From positions 8,106-72,105 of the forward strand of contig NZ_OZ060394.1 in NCBI RefSeq assembly GCF_964059095.1: a DNA stretch of 64,000 nt, written 5' to 3'. The notes beneath the pieces are model-generated. The model was given only the letters and a program-made list of their open reading frames with translations, had not been told where the DNA came from and searched no databases. Made by a program: the position numbers and the translations under genes. This document shows, piece by piece, positions 46,819-55,719 of the stretch (positions are counted from its first letter, which is position 1; each line of letters opens with the position of its first letter). The stretch is from Buchnera aphidicola (Chaetosiphella stipae setosa) (GTDB taxonomy: Bacteria > Pseudomonadota > Gammaproteobacteria > Enterobacterales > Enterobacteriaceae).

Positions 46819-48834
46819 ATGAATAAAATAGAAAAAAAAATTAAGTTATTACAGAAATCTTTAATTTATCATAATTATTTATACTTTTGTTTAGGGAAAC
46901 CTGTTATTTCAGATCATGAATATGATATTTTATTTAATAAATTAAAGTTATTAGAAAAAAAATATAAAAAAATTTATTTTTCTTCTCCTACAAGAACAAT
47001 TGGTTCAAAAATTTTTTCTAAATTATCTTTAAATAAACATTTGACTCCGATGTTGTCATTAGAAAATGTTTTTACAGAAAAGAAATTTTTGAATTTTTAT
47101 ACAAAGATTTTAAAATATAAAAACGAATTTTTAGTAAATTTTGTATGTGAATTAAAATTGGATGGGATTGCTGTTAATTTAATTTATAAAAATGGAGTTT
47201 TAAGAAAGGCATCTACTAGAGGAGACGGAGAAAAGGGAGAAGATATTACACAAAATATTTTTTTTGTAAAATCTATACCTATTAAAATAAATGGAAAAAA
47301 TATTCCTAAATTGATGGAAATTCGTGGGGAAGTGTTAATTTTAAAAAAGGATTTTATAAAATTAAATAAAAAAAATTCTTTTTTAAAAAGAAATAAATTT
47401 TCTAGTGCTCGTAATTTAGCATCTGGATCATTACTTCAGAAGAATTTTTTAAATTTAAAAAATAGAAAATTATTTTTTATTTGTCATGGTTTTGAAGTTT
47501 TTAATTTTTTTTTAGATAATAGTTATTATAATATTCTTCTTAAAATTAAAAAATGGGGGTTTAATATTAGTGAAAAAATTATTTATTCATCATCTATAAA
47601 AAAAATTTTAAAATTTTATTCACAAATAAAAAATGAAAGATTTTTATTAAACTATGATGTAGATGGTATTGTAATTAAAGTAGATGATTTAAAATTAAGA
47701 AAGAAATTAGGTGTAAGATCTCGATCTCCTCGATGGGCTATTGCGTATAAATTTCCTAATCAAGAAAAGAAAACAATTTTAAAAAAAGTCACTTTTCATG
47801 TAGGTAGAACAGGTTCAATTACTCCAGTAGCGCATTTTGTTCCTGTCAAGATTTCTGGAATAACTATTAAGAAAGCTTCTTTACATAATAAATTTTTTTT
47901 AGATAAATTAAATTTACACATTAATGATAGAATTTTTGTTTGTAGAGCTGGAGATGTTATACCTCAAGTTGTCAGAAAAGAAACAATTAATACAAAAAAG
48001 AGATTGATTCGCATACATTTTCCAGAAAAGTGTCCTTCTTGTAGATCTTTTTTAGAGATTACAAGTAAGAGTAAAAAGAATTTTTGTACAAATTATTTTT
48101 TTTGTTTAGAACAAATAAAAAAACGTTTAGTATATTTTTTTTCTAAAACTTCTTTTAAAATAAAAGATTTAGGTCCTAATATTATTAATCAATTAGTAGA
48201 TAAAATGGGATTTCGAAATCCAATAGATTTTTTTGGATTAGATTTTCATACTTTAAATAATTTAAAAAATGTAGGAAAAAAATTTTCTAAAAATATTCTT
48301 ACATCTTTTAAGAAATTCAAATCAATAAATTTAGATAAATTTATTTTATCTTTTGGAATTCATGGAGTAGGACAGGTAGTATCTAAAAAAATTGCAAAAA
48401 ATTTTAAAAATTTAAATAAAATTTTAGATTTAAAAGAAGAAGATCTTATAGAAGTTTGTGGTATAGGAAAAAAAATTACGAAAAATTTTATTAATTTTAT
48501 TCAGAATAAAAATAATAGGAATATTATTTTTAAGTTAATTAATAATTATAATATACATGTAAAATCGTATAAAAAAAAAGATAAAAATAATAAAAAATTT
48601 TCTTTTTTTTTAAACAAAACAATTTTAATTACTGGTGTTTTTAAAGATTTTTCTAGAAAAGTTTTATGTAATAAATTAAAAAATTTAGGAGCTGAAATTA
48701 AAAAAAGTATTTCAAAAAAAGTGAATTTAGTTATTCAAGGTAAAAATCCAGGAAAAAAAATATTTTATGCAAAGAAATTAGGAATAAAAATAATTAAAGA
48801 AAATGATTTTCTAAAAAAAATTTCTAAAAATTAA
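46819..48834 (+). CDS. ligA: NAD-dependent DNA ligase
   Basis: Seals nicks during replication and repair using NAD. The 671 residues equal E. coli. Domain Ia is followed by the adenylation domain with the nucleophile Lys113 in CELKLDG and RGDGEKGEDIT; a four-cysteine zinc site begins CPSCRSF; helix-hairpin-helix repeats contain GIHGVGQVVSKKIA; the C-terminal BRCT domain starts near NKTILITGVF. It is divergent from ptsH, with zipA, cysZ and cysK of the E. coli locus missing. Confidence 0.96.
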   Translation: MNKIEKKIKLLQKSLIYHNYLYFCLGKPVISDHEYDILFNKLKLLEKKYKKIYFSSPTRTIGSKIFSKLSLNKHLTPMLSLENVFTEKKFLNFYTKILKYKNEFLVNFVCELKLDGIAVNLIYKNGVLRKASTRGDGEKGEDITQNIFFVKSIPIKINGKNIPKLMEIRGEVLILKKDFIKLNKKNSFLKRNKFSSARNLASGSLLQKNFLNLKNRKLFFICHGFEVFNFFLDNSYYNILLKIKKWGFNISEKIIYSSSIKKILKFYSQIKNERFLLNYDVDGIVIKVDDLKLRKKLGVRSRSPRWAIAYKFPNQEKKTILKKVTFHVGRTGSITPVAHFVPVKISGITIKKASLHNKFFLDKLNLHINDRIFVCRAGDVIPQVVRKETINTKKRLIRIHFPEKCPSCRSFLEITSKSKKNFCTNYFFCLEQIKKRLVYFFSKTSFKIKDLGPNIINQLVDKMGFRNPIDFFGLDFHTLNNLKNVGKKFSKNILTSFKKFKSINLDKFILSFGIHGVGQVVSKKIAKNFKNLNKILDLKEEDLIEVCGIGKKITKNFINFIQNKNNRNIIFKLINNYNIHVKSYKKKDKNNKKFSFFLNKTILITGVFKDFSRKVLCNKLKNLGAEIKKSISKKVNLVIQGKNPGKKIFYAKKLGIKIIKENDFLKKISKN

Positions 48835-48860
48835 TTTTATATTTTTTTTTAGTTTTTTTT

Positions 48861-48934
48861 TGGGTCGTGCAGGATTTGAACCTGCGACCAATTGATTAAA
48901 AGTCAACTGCTCTACCGAGCTGAGCTAACGACCC
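48861..48934 (-). tRNA. tRNA-Lys (anticodon TTT)
   Basis: A 74-base cloverleaf on the minus strand: acceptor GGGTCGT with ACGACCC, anticodon loop CTTTTAA, T loop TTCAAAT, discriminator A. The next bases are AAA, so CCA is not encoded. It lies 20 bases downstream of tRNA-Val on the same strand. Confidence 0.97.
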
Positions 48935-48954
48935 TCTTCTTTAAAAAAATTTCA

Positions 48955-49027
48955 TGGGTAATGACGGATTTGAACCGCCGACATCCTCCGTGTAAGAGAG
49001 GCGCTCTACCAACTGAGCTAATCACCC
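48955..49027 (-). tRNA. tRNA-Val (anticodon TAC)
   Basis: A 73-base cloverleaf on the minus strand: acceptor GGGTGAT with ATTACCC (one G-U pair), anticodon loop CTTACAC, T loop TTCAAAT, discriminator A. CCA is not encoded. In E. coli valine and lysine tRNA genes also lie beside gltX. Confidence 0.97.
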
Positions 49028-49176
49028 TTTAAAAAATTTATATTTTTATAAAATTTTCTTTATATTAATTTTTAAGAAAAAAATAAGAAAATAATTTTAT
49101 TTAAATTTTTTATTTTTTATTTATTATATAATATTTTTACATAAAAACAAAATTATATTTATTAATAAGAGAAATT

Positions 49177-50589
49177 ATGTTAATTAGAACACGTTTTGCT
49201 CCTAGTCCAACTGGAGAATTACATTTTGGAAATATTCGTACTGCATTATATTCATGGTTATATGCTAAAAAGAATAATGGAGTTTTTATATTAAGAATTG
49301 AAGATACAGATCTTACTAGATCTCATAAAAAATTTTCAACCAATATTATTCAAACATTAAAATGGTTGAAGTTGTATTGGAATGAAGGTCCTTATTTTCA
49401 AAGTCAAAGAATAAGTGATTATAAAAAAATTATTTGTTTTATGTTAAAAGAAGGTTTAGCGTATAAATGTTATTGCGGAAATGAAAAATTAAATTATATA
49501 AAAAAAATTCAATCTTTAAAAGGAGTGAAGAAACAATACAATAGAGCATGTAGAAATTTAAAGCCCAATATTTTTAATTTAAATAAATATGTTGTTAGAT
49601 TTAAAAATCCAATATTTGGAAAAGTGTCTTTTCACGATATTATCAGAGGTAAAATTACTGTAAATAATTCAGAGTTAGACGATTTAATTATTCAAAGAGA
49701 GAATGGTATTCCTACATATAATTTTTGTGTTGTTGTTGATGACATGAATTCTAAAATTACTCATATAATCAGAGGAGAAGATCATATTAATAATACTCCT
49801 CGTCAGATAAATATTTTAAATTCTTTAGGTGCAAAAATTCCAAAATATGCACATTTATCTATGATTTTAAATCATGATAAAAAAATTCTCTCTAAGCGAA
49901 ATAATTTATTAAGTATATTAAAATATAAAAAATTAGGTTATTTGTCTGAAGCAATTTTAAATTATATTGTTCGTTTAGGATGGTCACATGGAAATAAAGA
50001 AATTTTTAGTTTAAAAGAAATGATTAGTTTATTTAATTTTAAATCTATTACAAAATCTTCTAGTATATTTGATATTAAAAAATTGCGATGGATGAATAAA
50101 TATTATATAAATTCTACTAAAAAATCTATAATAAAAGATCTTTTAATAAAAAGTTTTATAAAGAAGAAAATAGATTTTAATAATGGTCCTGTTTTGGATG
50201 ATGTTATTTCTGTTTTTACTCCTCGTTCCGAGACAATTCTTGATTTATTTAATGAAGTTTCTTTTTTTTATCAAGATACTTGGATAAAATTTGATAAAAG
50301 AAAATTTCAAAGTTATTTTAATATCAATTCTGTAGAAATTTTAAAGAGATCTTATGAAGAATTTTTAAAAATTTCTTTATGGGATGTAAAAAAAATTTTT
50401 ATGGTTATAAAAAATTTGTCAAAAAAATTTAATGTATTAATTAAAGATATTATATGTCCGATTAGAATAGCATTAATTGGTAAATTTAGTTCTATTGGAA
50501 TCAATCAGATTATGTTTTTTTTAGGAAAAAAAAGATCTTTAATGAAATTAAAAAATTTTTTAAAATATTATAAAAAAAATTTTTTATAA
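49177..50589 (+). CDS. gltX: Glutamate-tRNA ligase
   Basis: Class I aminoacyl-tRNA synthetase that charges tRNA-Glu. The 470 residues (E. coli 471) show the HIGH-type motif PSPTGELHFGN (9-19), RIEDTDLTRS, and the KMSKS-type loop as KKILSKRNN. Cysteines around KCYCGNE resemble the zinc region of the E. coli enzyme. The C-terminal anticodon-binding domain is lysine-rich but complete in length. It is convergent with fliE. Confidence 0.96.
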   Translation: MLIRTRFAPSPTGELHFGNIRTALYSWLYAKKNNGVFILRIEDTDLTRSHKKFSTNIIQTLKWLKLYWNEGPYFQSQRISDYKKIICFMLKEGLAYKCYCGNEKLNYIKKIQSLKGVKKQYNRACRNLKPNIFNLNKYVVRFKNPIFGKVSFHDIIRGKITVNNSELDDLIIQRENGIPTYNFCVVVDDMNSKITHIIRGEDHINNTPRQINILNSLGAKIPKYAHLSMILNHDKKILSKRNNLLSILKYKKLGYLSEAILNYIVRLGWSHGNKEIFSLKEMISLFNFKSITKSSSIFDIKKLRWMNKYYINSTKKSIIKDLLIKSFIKKKIDFNNGPVLDDVISVFTPRSETILDLFNEVSFFYQDTWIKFDKRKFQSYFNINSVEILKRSYEEFLKISLWDVKKIFMVIKNLSKKFNVLIKDIICPIRIALIGKFSSIGINQIMFFLGKKRSLMKLKNFLKYYKKNFL

Positions 50590-50702
50590 TTTTTTTATAA
50601 ACTTTTATAAAGAAATGTTTAATAAAAAATTTTTTTGAAGAAAATTTTTAATTTTCCAAATAAAAATTTTAATTCAATAATAAAAAAATTATTTTTTAGT
50701 AA

Positions 50703-50737
50703 AATCTTGTACTAAAGACATTTTTTAGTACAAGATT
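50703..50737. terminator. Bidirectional hairpin between gltX and fliE
   Basis: A perfect 14-bp stem, AATCTTGTACTAAA (50703-50716) with TTTAGTACAAGATT (50724-50737), and a 7-base loop, between two convergent genes. The minus-strand 3' side continues TTTTACT. It is the most stable-looking stem in this region. Confidence 0.7.
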
Positions 50738-50758
50738 ATAGGAATTAAATCTTTATTT

Positions 50759-51070
50759 TTATATTTGTATATTCATTATTTCATGATATGTAGAAATTAA
50801 TGTATCTCTTATTTTTTCTAAATTTTTTAAAGAAATATGAGATTTTTGAATATTATCCATGATATTTGTTATATAATTTTCATCATTTTTATTAATATTA
50901 AAGTGGTTTATTTGATGTGAAATAAGATCAACTGTTTTTATTTCCTGTTTTAACGATTTTTTTACATATTCAGAAAACTTATTACAATTTATTTTTTCAT
51001 TATGAATGAATTGATCTTTTAAATAATTGCTCTTTATATTAAAAATATAATGATATTTATTTATATACAT
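50759..51070 (-). CDS. fliE: Flagellar hook-basal body protein FliE
   Basis: Joins the MS ring and export gate to the flagellar rod. The 103 residues match E. coli's 104 at the conserved C-terminal half: KFSEYVKKSLKQ, then NIMDNIQKSHISLKNLEKIRD and LISTYHEIMNI (E. coli LVSAYQEIMSM). The N-terminal half is eroded and lysine/asparagine-rich. It is divergent from fliF, the same arrangement as in E. coli. Confidence 0.88.
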   Translation of the reverse strand: MYINKYHYIFNIKSNYLKDQFIHNEKINCNKFSEYVKKSLKQEIKTVDLISHQINHFNINKNDENYITNIMDNIQKSHISLKNLEKIRDTLISTYHEIMNIQI

Positions 51071-51247
51071 ATATTCCTTTAAAAATAAAAATTTTTATAT
51101 TAATATAAAATTATATCATGATATATTAAAAACTATAAATTTTAAATATACTTGATAATTCTTTTTTAATTTTTTATTTTATTAGAAATAGTTATTTCTA
51201 TAAAATTATATTTTACAATATTTTGACTTAGGTTATTTAAAAAAAAT

Positions 51248-52060
51248 ATGAACAATAATTCTATTAATCATGATAGTAAAAAAAATAAATCGTTTTTTGA
51301 TGATATTTTTTTTTATTTAAAAAAAAATAAATATATATTTATTTTATTTATGTTTTTAAGTGTAATGATGTTATCTTTTTCTTTTTTTTTAGTAAATAAA
51401 AATAGTTATATCATTGTATATAAAAATATATCTTTAAAAAATAATGTTCAAACAGTTATACAAAAATTAATCTCTTTAAAGATTCCTTACAAATATTCTT
51501 TTGAATCAGATTCTTTATCTATTCCTATCAGTAAAATTGAAATATTTTATTCTCATCTTTATGATATAGAATCCGATAGTAACAATCTTCCAGGATTTGA
51601 ATTATTAGATAAAGAAAAATTCGGTATTAGTTCTTTTCTTGAACAAATAAATTATCAAAGAGCGTTAGAAGGTGAGTTGTCTCGTACTATCGAGAAATTA
51701 AATTTTGTCAAGAGTGCTCGAGTACATATTGTTTGCGCAAAAAATACGTCTTTTTTTAATGAAAATAGTCATTCTTCTGCATCTGTTTTTTTAAAAGTTG
51801 ATGAAAAAATTAGTAAAAATTCAAATTTATATCGTGCAATAATTTTTTTATTATCAGCTAGTATTGTAGATTTAAAGAAAGAAAATATTATTATTATTAA
51901 TCAATATGGAGATGTTTTTAGTAGTAACGGACAAATTATAAATAATCAGGAATATTTAAAAAATACTGAAAATATTAATTCTTTTCAGGAAATAAGCAAA
52001 AATAATACAAAAGAAATTATTATTCCAGTTTTAGGTTTTAAAAACAAAGAAATCTTATAG
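51248..52060 (+). CDS. fliF: Flagellar MS-ring protein FliF, N-terminal part only
   Basis: Normally a protein of about 550 residues that forms the MS ring around the export gate. Here the frame ends at a TAG after 270 codons. What remains is well conserved: the first membrane helix (about 28-49), then RBM1/RBM2 with LPGFELLDKEKFGIS, EQINYQRALEGELSRTIE and VKSARVHIV. RBM3, the second membrane helix and the FliG-binding tail are missing, and the next 458 bases show no continuation that I can recognise. It is either an eroding pseudogene or a shortened ring protein that fits the loss of fliG, fliM and fliN. Confidence 0.85.
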   Translation: MNNNSINHDSKKNKSFFDDIFFYLKKNKYIFILFMFLSVMMLSFSFFLVNKNSYIIVYKNISLKNNVQTVIQKLISLKIPYKYSFESDSLSIPISKIEIFYSHLYDIESDSNNLPGFELLDKEKFGISSFLEQINYQRALEGELSRTIEKLNFVKSARVHIVCAKNTSFFNENSHSSASVFLKVDEKISKNSNLYRAIIFLLSASIVDLKKENIIIINQYGDVFSSNGQIINNQEYLKNTENINSFQEISKNNTKEIIIPVLGFKNKEIL

Positions 52061-52518
52061 TTTTTTAATATTTATTCTATCTCTTTTAACAATAAATATA
52101 GATTCATGGATAATAGAAAAATTTTTTTACTCGAAAAAATTTGCATATGAAAGATAATTTATATAAATAATTTTTTTCTTTTTCAATGCTTTAGTATTCA
52201 AAAAAAAATTAATTTTTACAAAATCACTTTATTTGAATAATTTTAAAAAAAACAGTTATATAAATTTTATTTGTAAAAAAATTTTTTAATTTGAAAAAAA
52301 ATAAAGAAAATAAAAAAAAAATAAAAAAAAAATAAAAAAAAATAAAAAAAAAATTAAAGTTTTATTATAAATAATTTTTTGAATTTTTTTATTATCTATC
52401 TATTGAAATAAAAAAATTTTTTAATATTTTTATATTTTTTAAGAGATATAAAAAATATTTTTTTATATAAATTTTACATATTAATTTTAATAAATTACAT
52501 TTTTGAGAAAATATTCTT
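52061..52518. other. Decayed region between truncated fliF and fliP
   Basis: About 458 bases without a supportable gene. In Buchnera strains with a fuller locus, and with E. coli-like order, the fliF 3' half and fliG to fliN would lie here. I see only A/T-rich sequence, with an A-rich near-repeat at 52293-52354 and no recognisable remnant protein. Confidence 0.65.
52293..52354. repeat. A-rich near-tandem repeat (A7-A10 blocks separated by T)
   Basis: About 60 bases made of A-blocks of 7 to 10 residues interrupted by single T residues, plus one G. It looks like slippage-driven expansion in non-coding DNA upstream of fliP. Confidence 0.75.
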
Positions 52519-53256
52519 ATGTATCGCATTTTTTTATATTTTTTTCTTGCTTTTTTCCCTTCGTGTGTTTTTGCTAATGATGTGGATCTAATACATGATA
52601 TTTCAAAAAGTTTCAATTTTTTTGTTTCAGATAAATTTTCATTAAATATTTGTTTTATTATATTTTTTTTAACTGTTTTGCCTGTTTTACTTTTAGTTAT
52701 GACTTGTTTTACCAGGCTTATTATTGTTTTTGGATTATTAAGAAATGCTATGGGTACTCCATATCTTCCGTCTAATCATATTTTAGTTAGTTTATCTTTA
52801 TTTTTAACTTTTTTTGTGATGGAACCAACTTGTAAAAAAATCTATAATACAGCTTATATTCCTTTTTCACAGAAAAAAATAACTATAGATCTTGCTTTTC
52901 AGAAAGGATTTAAACCTTTAAGAGATTTTATGTTAAAACAAACTCATAAAAAGGATTTGTTAGTTTTTACAAAATTAGCGCATATAAAAGAAATTAAGAA
53001 TAATGAAGATATACCAAATCGTGTTCTGATACCTGCTTTTATAATTAGTGAAATACAAACAGCATTTAAAATTGGAGTTACTATTTTTATTCCTTTTTTA
53101 ATTATTGATTTATTAATTTCTAGCGTTTTGATGTCTTTAGGAATGATGATGGTTCCTCCATCTACAATTTCTTTACCATTAAAACTCATTATTTTTGTTA
53201 TATCAGATGGTTGGCAGTTATTAGTGACGTCATTAGTAAATAGTTTTCGTATATAA
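52519..53256 (+). CDS. fliP: Flagellar type III export gate protein FliP
   Basis: Core subunit of the flagellar export gate in the inner membrane (FliP5-FliQ4-FliR1). The 245 residues equal E. coli. A cleavable signal peptide is visible at 1-19 (ending VFA), followed by helices with RLIIVFGLLRNAMGTPYLP, LFLTFFVMEP and, near the C-terminus, IFIPFLIIDLLISSVLMSLG and MMMVPPSTISLP. High conservation points to selection on function. First of fliP-fliQ-fliR. Confidence 0.97.
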   Translation: MYRIFLYFFLAFFPSCVFANDVDLIHDISKSFNFFVSDKFSLNICFIIFFLTVLPVLLLVMTCFTRLIIVFGLLRNAMGTPYLPSNHILVSLSLFLTFFVMEPTCKKIYNTAYIPFSQKKITIDLAFQKGFKPLRDFMLKQTHKKDLLVFTKLAHIKEIKNNEDIPNRVLIPAFIISEIQTAFKIGVTIFIPFLIIDLLISSVLMSLGMMMVPPSTISLPLKLIIFVISDGWQLLVTSLVNSFRI

Positions 53257-53322
53257 TATAAAAAATGATTAAAATAAAATATTTTTATTTTTTTCTTAAC
53301 TTAAAAAATAAAGGTATTTACA

Positions 53323-53592
53323 ATGAATAAAATGTCGTTAGAAAATATTTTTTTTGATGCAATAAAAATTTTATTTTTACTATCTTGTCCTTTATTATTT
53401 TCTATTTTATTTGTTGGATTAATTATTAGCATTTTTCAAGCAGCTACACAAATTAATGAACAAACTTTATCTTTTGTACCAAAAATTATTATAGTTTTTA
53501 TAATTTTGTTTTTTTTTGGTTCTTGGATGATAGATTTATTAGTGAATTATATTCATGATTTATTTAAAAACATAATATATATTATTTATTAG
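53323..53592 (+). CDS. fliQ: Flagellar type III export gate protein FliQ
   Basis: Two-helix membrane subunit of the export gate. The 89 residues equal E. coli. The conserved loop FQAATQINEQTLSFVPKI joins the two hydrophobic helices (about 15-37 and 52-75). It lies 66 bases after fliP and 15 bases before fliR. Confidence 0.95.
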   Translation: MNKMSLENIFFDAIKILFLLSCPLLFSILFVGLIISIFQAATQINEQTLSFVPKIIIVFIILFFFGSWMIDLLVNYIHDLFKNIIYIIY

Positions 53593-53607
53593 TAAAAATA
53601 GATTAAT

Positions 53608-54378
53608 ATGATTAATTTACAGAATTTCATTTCATTAACAAATGCAGTTTTTTTTCCAGCTATAAGAATTTTTTTTATTTTATTCACGTCTTCTTTTTTA
53701 TCTAATTATTTAAATGTTTATATTCAAGTTATTTTATCTATTTTATTTAGTTATGTGATTTTTGAAAATTTCCCAAATCTTATTGATTGTTCTATTTTTT
53801 CTTTTGATGGATTTATAATTTTTCTTCAACAAATTATTATAGGTATGTTTATTGGATTTTGTATAAATTTAATTTTTTCTATTGTTAATGTTGCAGGTGA
53901 GATTTTAGGACTTCAAACAGGTTTATCTTTTTTTAATTTTTTTGATAGTACAAATCGAACAAATTTTCCAGTTATTTCTCGTTTTTTAAATATTTTGTTT
54001 ATTTTTTCTTTTTTATTAATAAATGGGCATTTATGGATCATTACTATTATTGTTAAAAGTTTTGATATTATTCCTATAAGTATAAAATATTTTCATTTTC
54101 ATGTTTTATATTTATTGGTACAATTATTTGGTTTAGTATTTATGTGTGGTTTGCAAATTATATTTCCTTTTATTTTAATTTTGTTATCTATCAATTTAAC
54201 TTTATTTTTTGTAAACAAGTTTTTTCCACAATTATCTATTTTTTCTATTAGTTTTCCTATTATTTCTATTGTAGGAATTTTATTACTATATGTTTTTGCA
54301 TATTATTTTATTTCTTATTTAAGAATTTATTTTGATGAAATGTTTTTTATAATAATTGATCTTTTATCAAACATGTGA
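53608..54378 (+). CDS. fliR: Flagellar type III export gate protein FliR
   Basis: Single-copy subunit closing the FliP-FliQ-FliR helix of the export gate. The 256 residues (E. coli 261) form about six hydrophobic segments. The motif VAGEILGLQTGLSFFNFFD matches the family region VxGExIGxQxGLxFAxxxD. Identity is supported by position after fliQ and by the length. It is convergent with rpmG, with a terminator hairpin between. Confidence 0.93.
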   Translation: MINLQNFISLTNAVFFPAIRIFFILFTSSFLSNYLNVYIQVILSILFSYVIFENFPNLIDCSIFSFDGFIIFLQQIIIGMFIGFCINLIFSIVNVAGEILGLQTGLSFFNFFDSTNRTNFPVISRFLNILFIFSFLLINGHLWIITIIVKSFDIIPISIKYFHFHVLYLLVQLFGLVFMCGLQIIFPFILILLSINLTLFFVNKFFPQLSIFSISFPIISIVGILLLYVFAYYFISYLRIYFDEMFFIIIDLLSNM

Positions 54379-54392
54379 TTAAGTATATTGAT

Positions 54393-54426
54393 ATAGTATA
54401 AAAATATTTTATTATTTTTATACTAT
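54393..54426. terminator. Bidirectional hairpin between fliR and rpmG
   Basis: A perfect 13-bp stem, ATAGTATAAAAAT (54393-54405) with ATTTTTATACTAT (54414-54426), and an 8-base loop, 14 bases after the fliR stop. Convergent genes flank it. Confidence 0.65.
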
Positions 54427-54496
54427 TTATATAAATTTTTGAAAAAAATAAAATTTAATTTTATTACAAGATAATATTTTTTGAAAAAAATACATT

Positions 54497-54664
54497 TTAT
54501 TTTATTTTATATTCTTTATATAAAACTCTTTTTCTTGCAATAGGATCATATTTTTTTAATTCTAGTTTTTTTGTTGTATTTCTTTTATTTTTTGTTGTTG
54601 TATAATAATGTCCTGTTTTTAATGTTGATATTAATTTTATTTTTTCTCGTATTTTTTTAGCCAT
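54497..54664 (-). CDS. rpmG: 50S ribosomal protein L33
   Basis: Small protein of the large subunit near the E site. Translating the minus strand from the ATG at 54662-54664 gives 55 residues, [20 protein letters not shown], then [20 protein letters not shown] and a C-terminus YKEYKIK, the same length as E. coli L33. It is the non-cysteine form. It lies eight bases downstream of rpmB, the usual rpmB-rpmG pair. Confidence 0.97.
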   Translation of the reverse strand: MAKKIREKIKLISTLKTGHYYTTTKNKRNTTKKLELKKYDPIARKRVLYKEYKIK

Positions 54665-54672
54665 TTTTTTCT

Positions 54673-54906
54673 CTATTTATTTTTTTTAAAATTAATTTTT
54701 TCAAGAACTTTTTCAATACTTTTTTTATTGATTATTCTGATTGCTTTAGTAGAAAGTTTTAATTTAATAAATTTTTTTTTTTTAGATATCCAAAATTTAT
54801 GGTTTTTTAAATTAATATTAAATTTTCTTTTTGTAGAATTTAAAGCATGAGATTTTTTATTTCCAGAGAGATTTTTTTTCCCTGTAATTTGACATTTTCT
54901 AGACAT
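54673..54906 (-). CDS. rpmB: 50S ribosomal protein L28
   Basis: Protein of the large subunit. I use the ATG at 54904-54906 (77 residues, [16 protein letters not shown], as in E. coli MSRVCQVTGKRPVTGN), not the in-frame GTG six bases upstream, which overlaps the AAGG Shine-Dalgarno. [15 protein letters not shown] and [15 protein letters not shown] follow. It is co-transcribed with rpmG. Confidence 0.97.
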   Translation of the reverse strand: MSRKCQITGKKNLSGNKKSHALNSTKRKFNINLKNHKFWISKKKKFIKLKLSTKAIRIINKKSIEKVLEKINFKKNK

Positions 54907-54955
54907 TTTCACCTTCTTTTTTTTCTTTTTTTTTTATGAAATAAATAAGATTTTT

Positions 54956-55501
54956 TTATTTTTTGCTATTTTTATGTTGTTTATATCTGTTTATTGATGA
55001 TATGATTTCTTGTTTTGCAATTTTTTGGTTTTCCCATTTGATAATTTTTGTCCATTTATTTTTTTCTAATTTTTTATAATATTTAAAAAAATGTTCTATT
55101 TTTTTACATAAATTTTTAGAAAGATGTTTTATTTCTTGAGTTTTTGAATATTTTTTACAAACTTTATTAATAGGAACGCATATTATTTTACAATCTAATC
55201 CAGATTCATCTTCCATTTTTAACATTCCTATAGGTCTGCATTCAATAATAGAATATGAAATTAAAGGATAATTGGTAATTACTAAAGCATCTAGAGGATC
55301 TCCATCTAAAGATAAAGTTTGATTAATAAATCCATAATTACATGGATAGAACATTGCTGTAGGAATAATTCTATCTACAAAGAGCATATTATTTTTTTTA
55401 TTGATTTCATATTTTACGGGATATGAATTAGCTGGTATTTCAATAATGATATATAATTTTTCTGGTATTTTTTTTCCGGGTTTTAGTTTTTTTAAATTCA
55501 T
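54956..55501 (-). CDS. ppa: Inorganic pyrophosphatase
   Basis: Hydrolyses pyrophosphate released by biosynthetic reactions. The 181 residues (E. coli 176) carry the metal-binding aspartates Asp66, Asp68 and Asp71 in SLDGDPLDALV, with VIEIPANS-type IIEIPANSYPVKYEI, FYPCNYGFI and RPIGMLKMEDE. It is divergent from pmbA and on the same strand as rpmB-rpmG. Confidence 0.96.
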   Translation of the reverse strand: MNLKKLKPGKKIPEKLYIIIEIPANSYPVKYEINKKNNMLFVDRIIPTAMFYPCNYGFINQTLSLDGDPLDALVITNYPLISYSIIECRPIGMLKMEDESGLDCKIICVPINKVCKKYSKTQEIKHLSKNLCKKIEHFFKYYKKLEKNKWTKIIKWENQKIAKQEIISSINRYKQHKNSKK

Positions 55502-55719
55502 AATTTTATTTGAAAAAATTGATCATAACAAAAATTGTAAATATAATTTTTATTATATGTTTTACAAATTATAATAGCAATTTTAGAATTTTGAAAAAAA
55601 CTTTTTAATAATTTTTTTCATGCTATAAGTTTTTATATTTTTAGTTTTATACTTTTATAAGTAATTTTTAGATAAAAATACTAATAAATGAATTAATATA
55701 AAGAAAGCAGGAGAATCTA

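Noticed and set aside
51248-52518. Frameshifted continuation of fliF that a poly-A slip could restore
   Set aside because: I looked in the other frames after the stop and found no FliF-like sequence; the 3' half looks deleted, unlike nusG.
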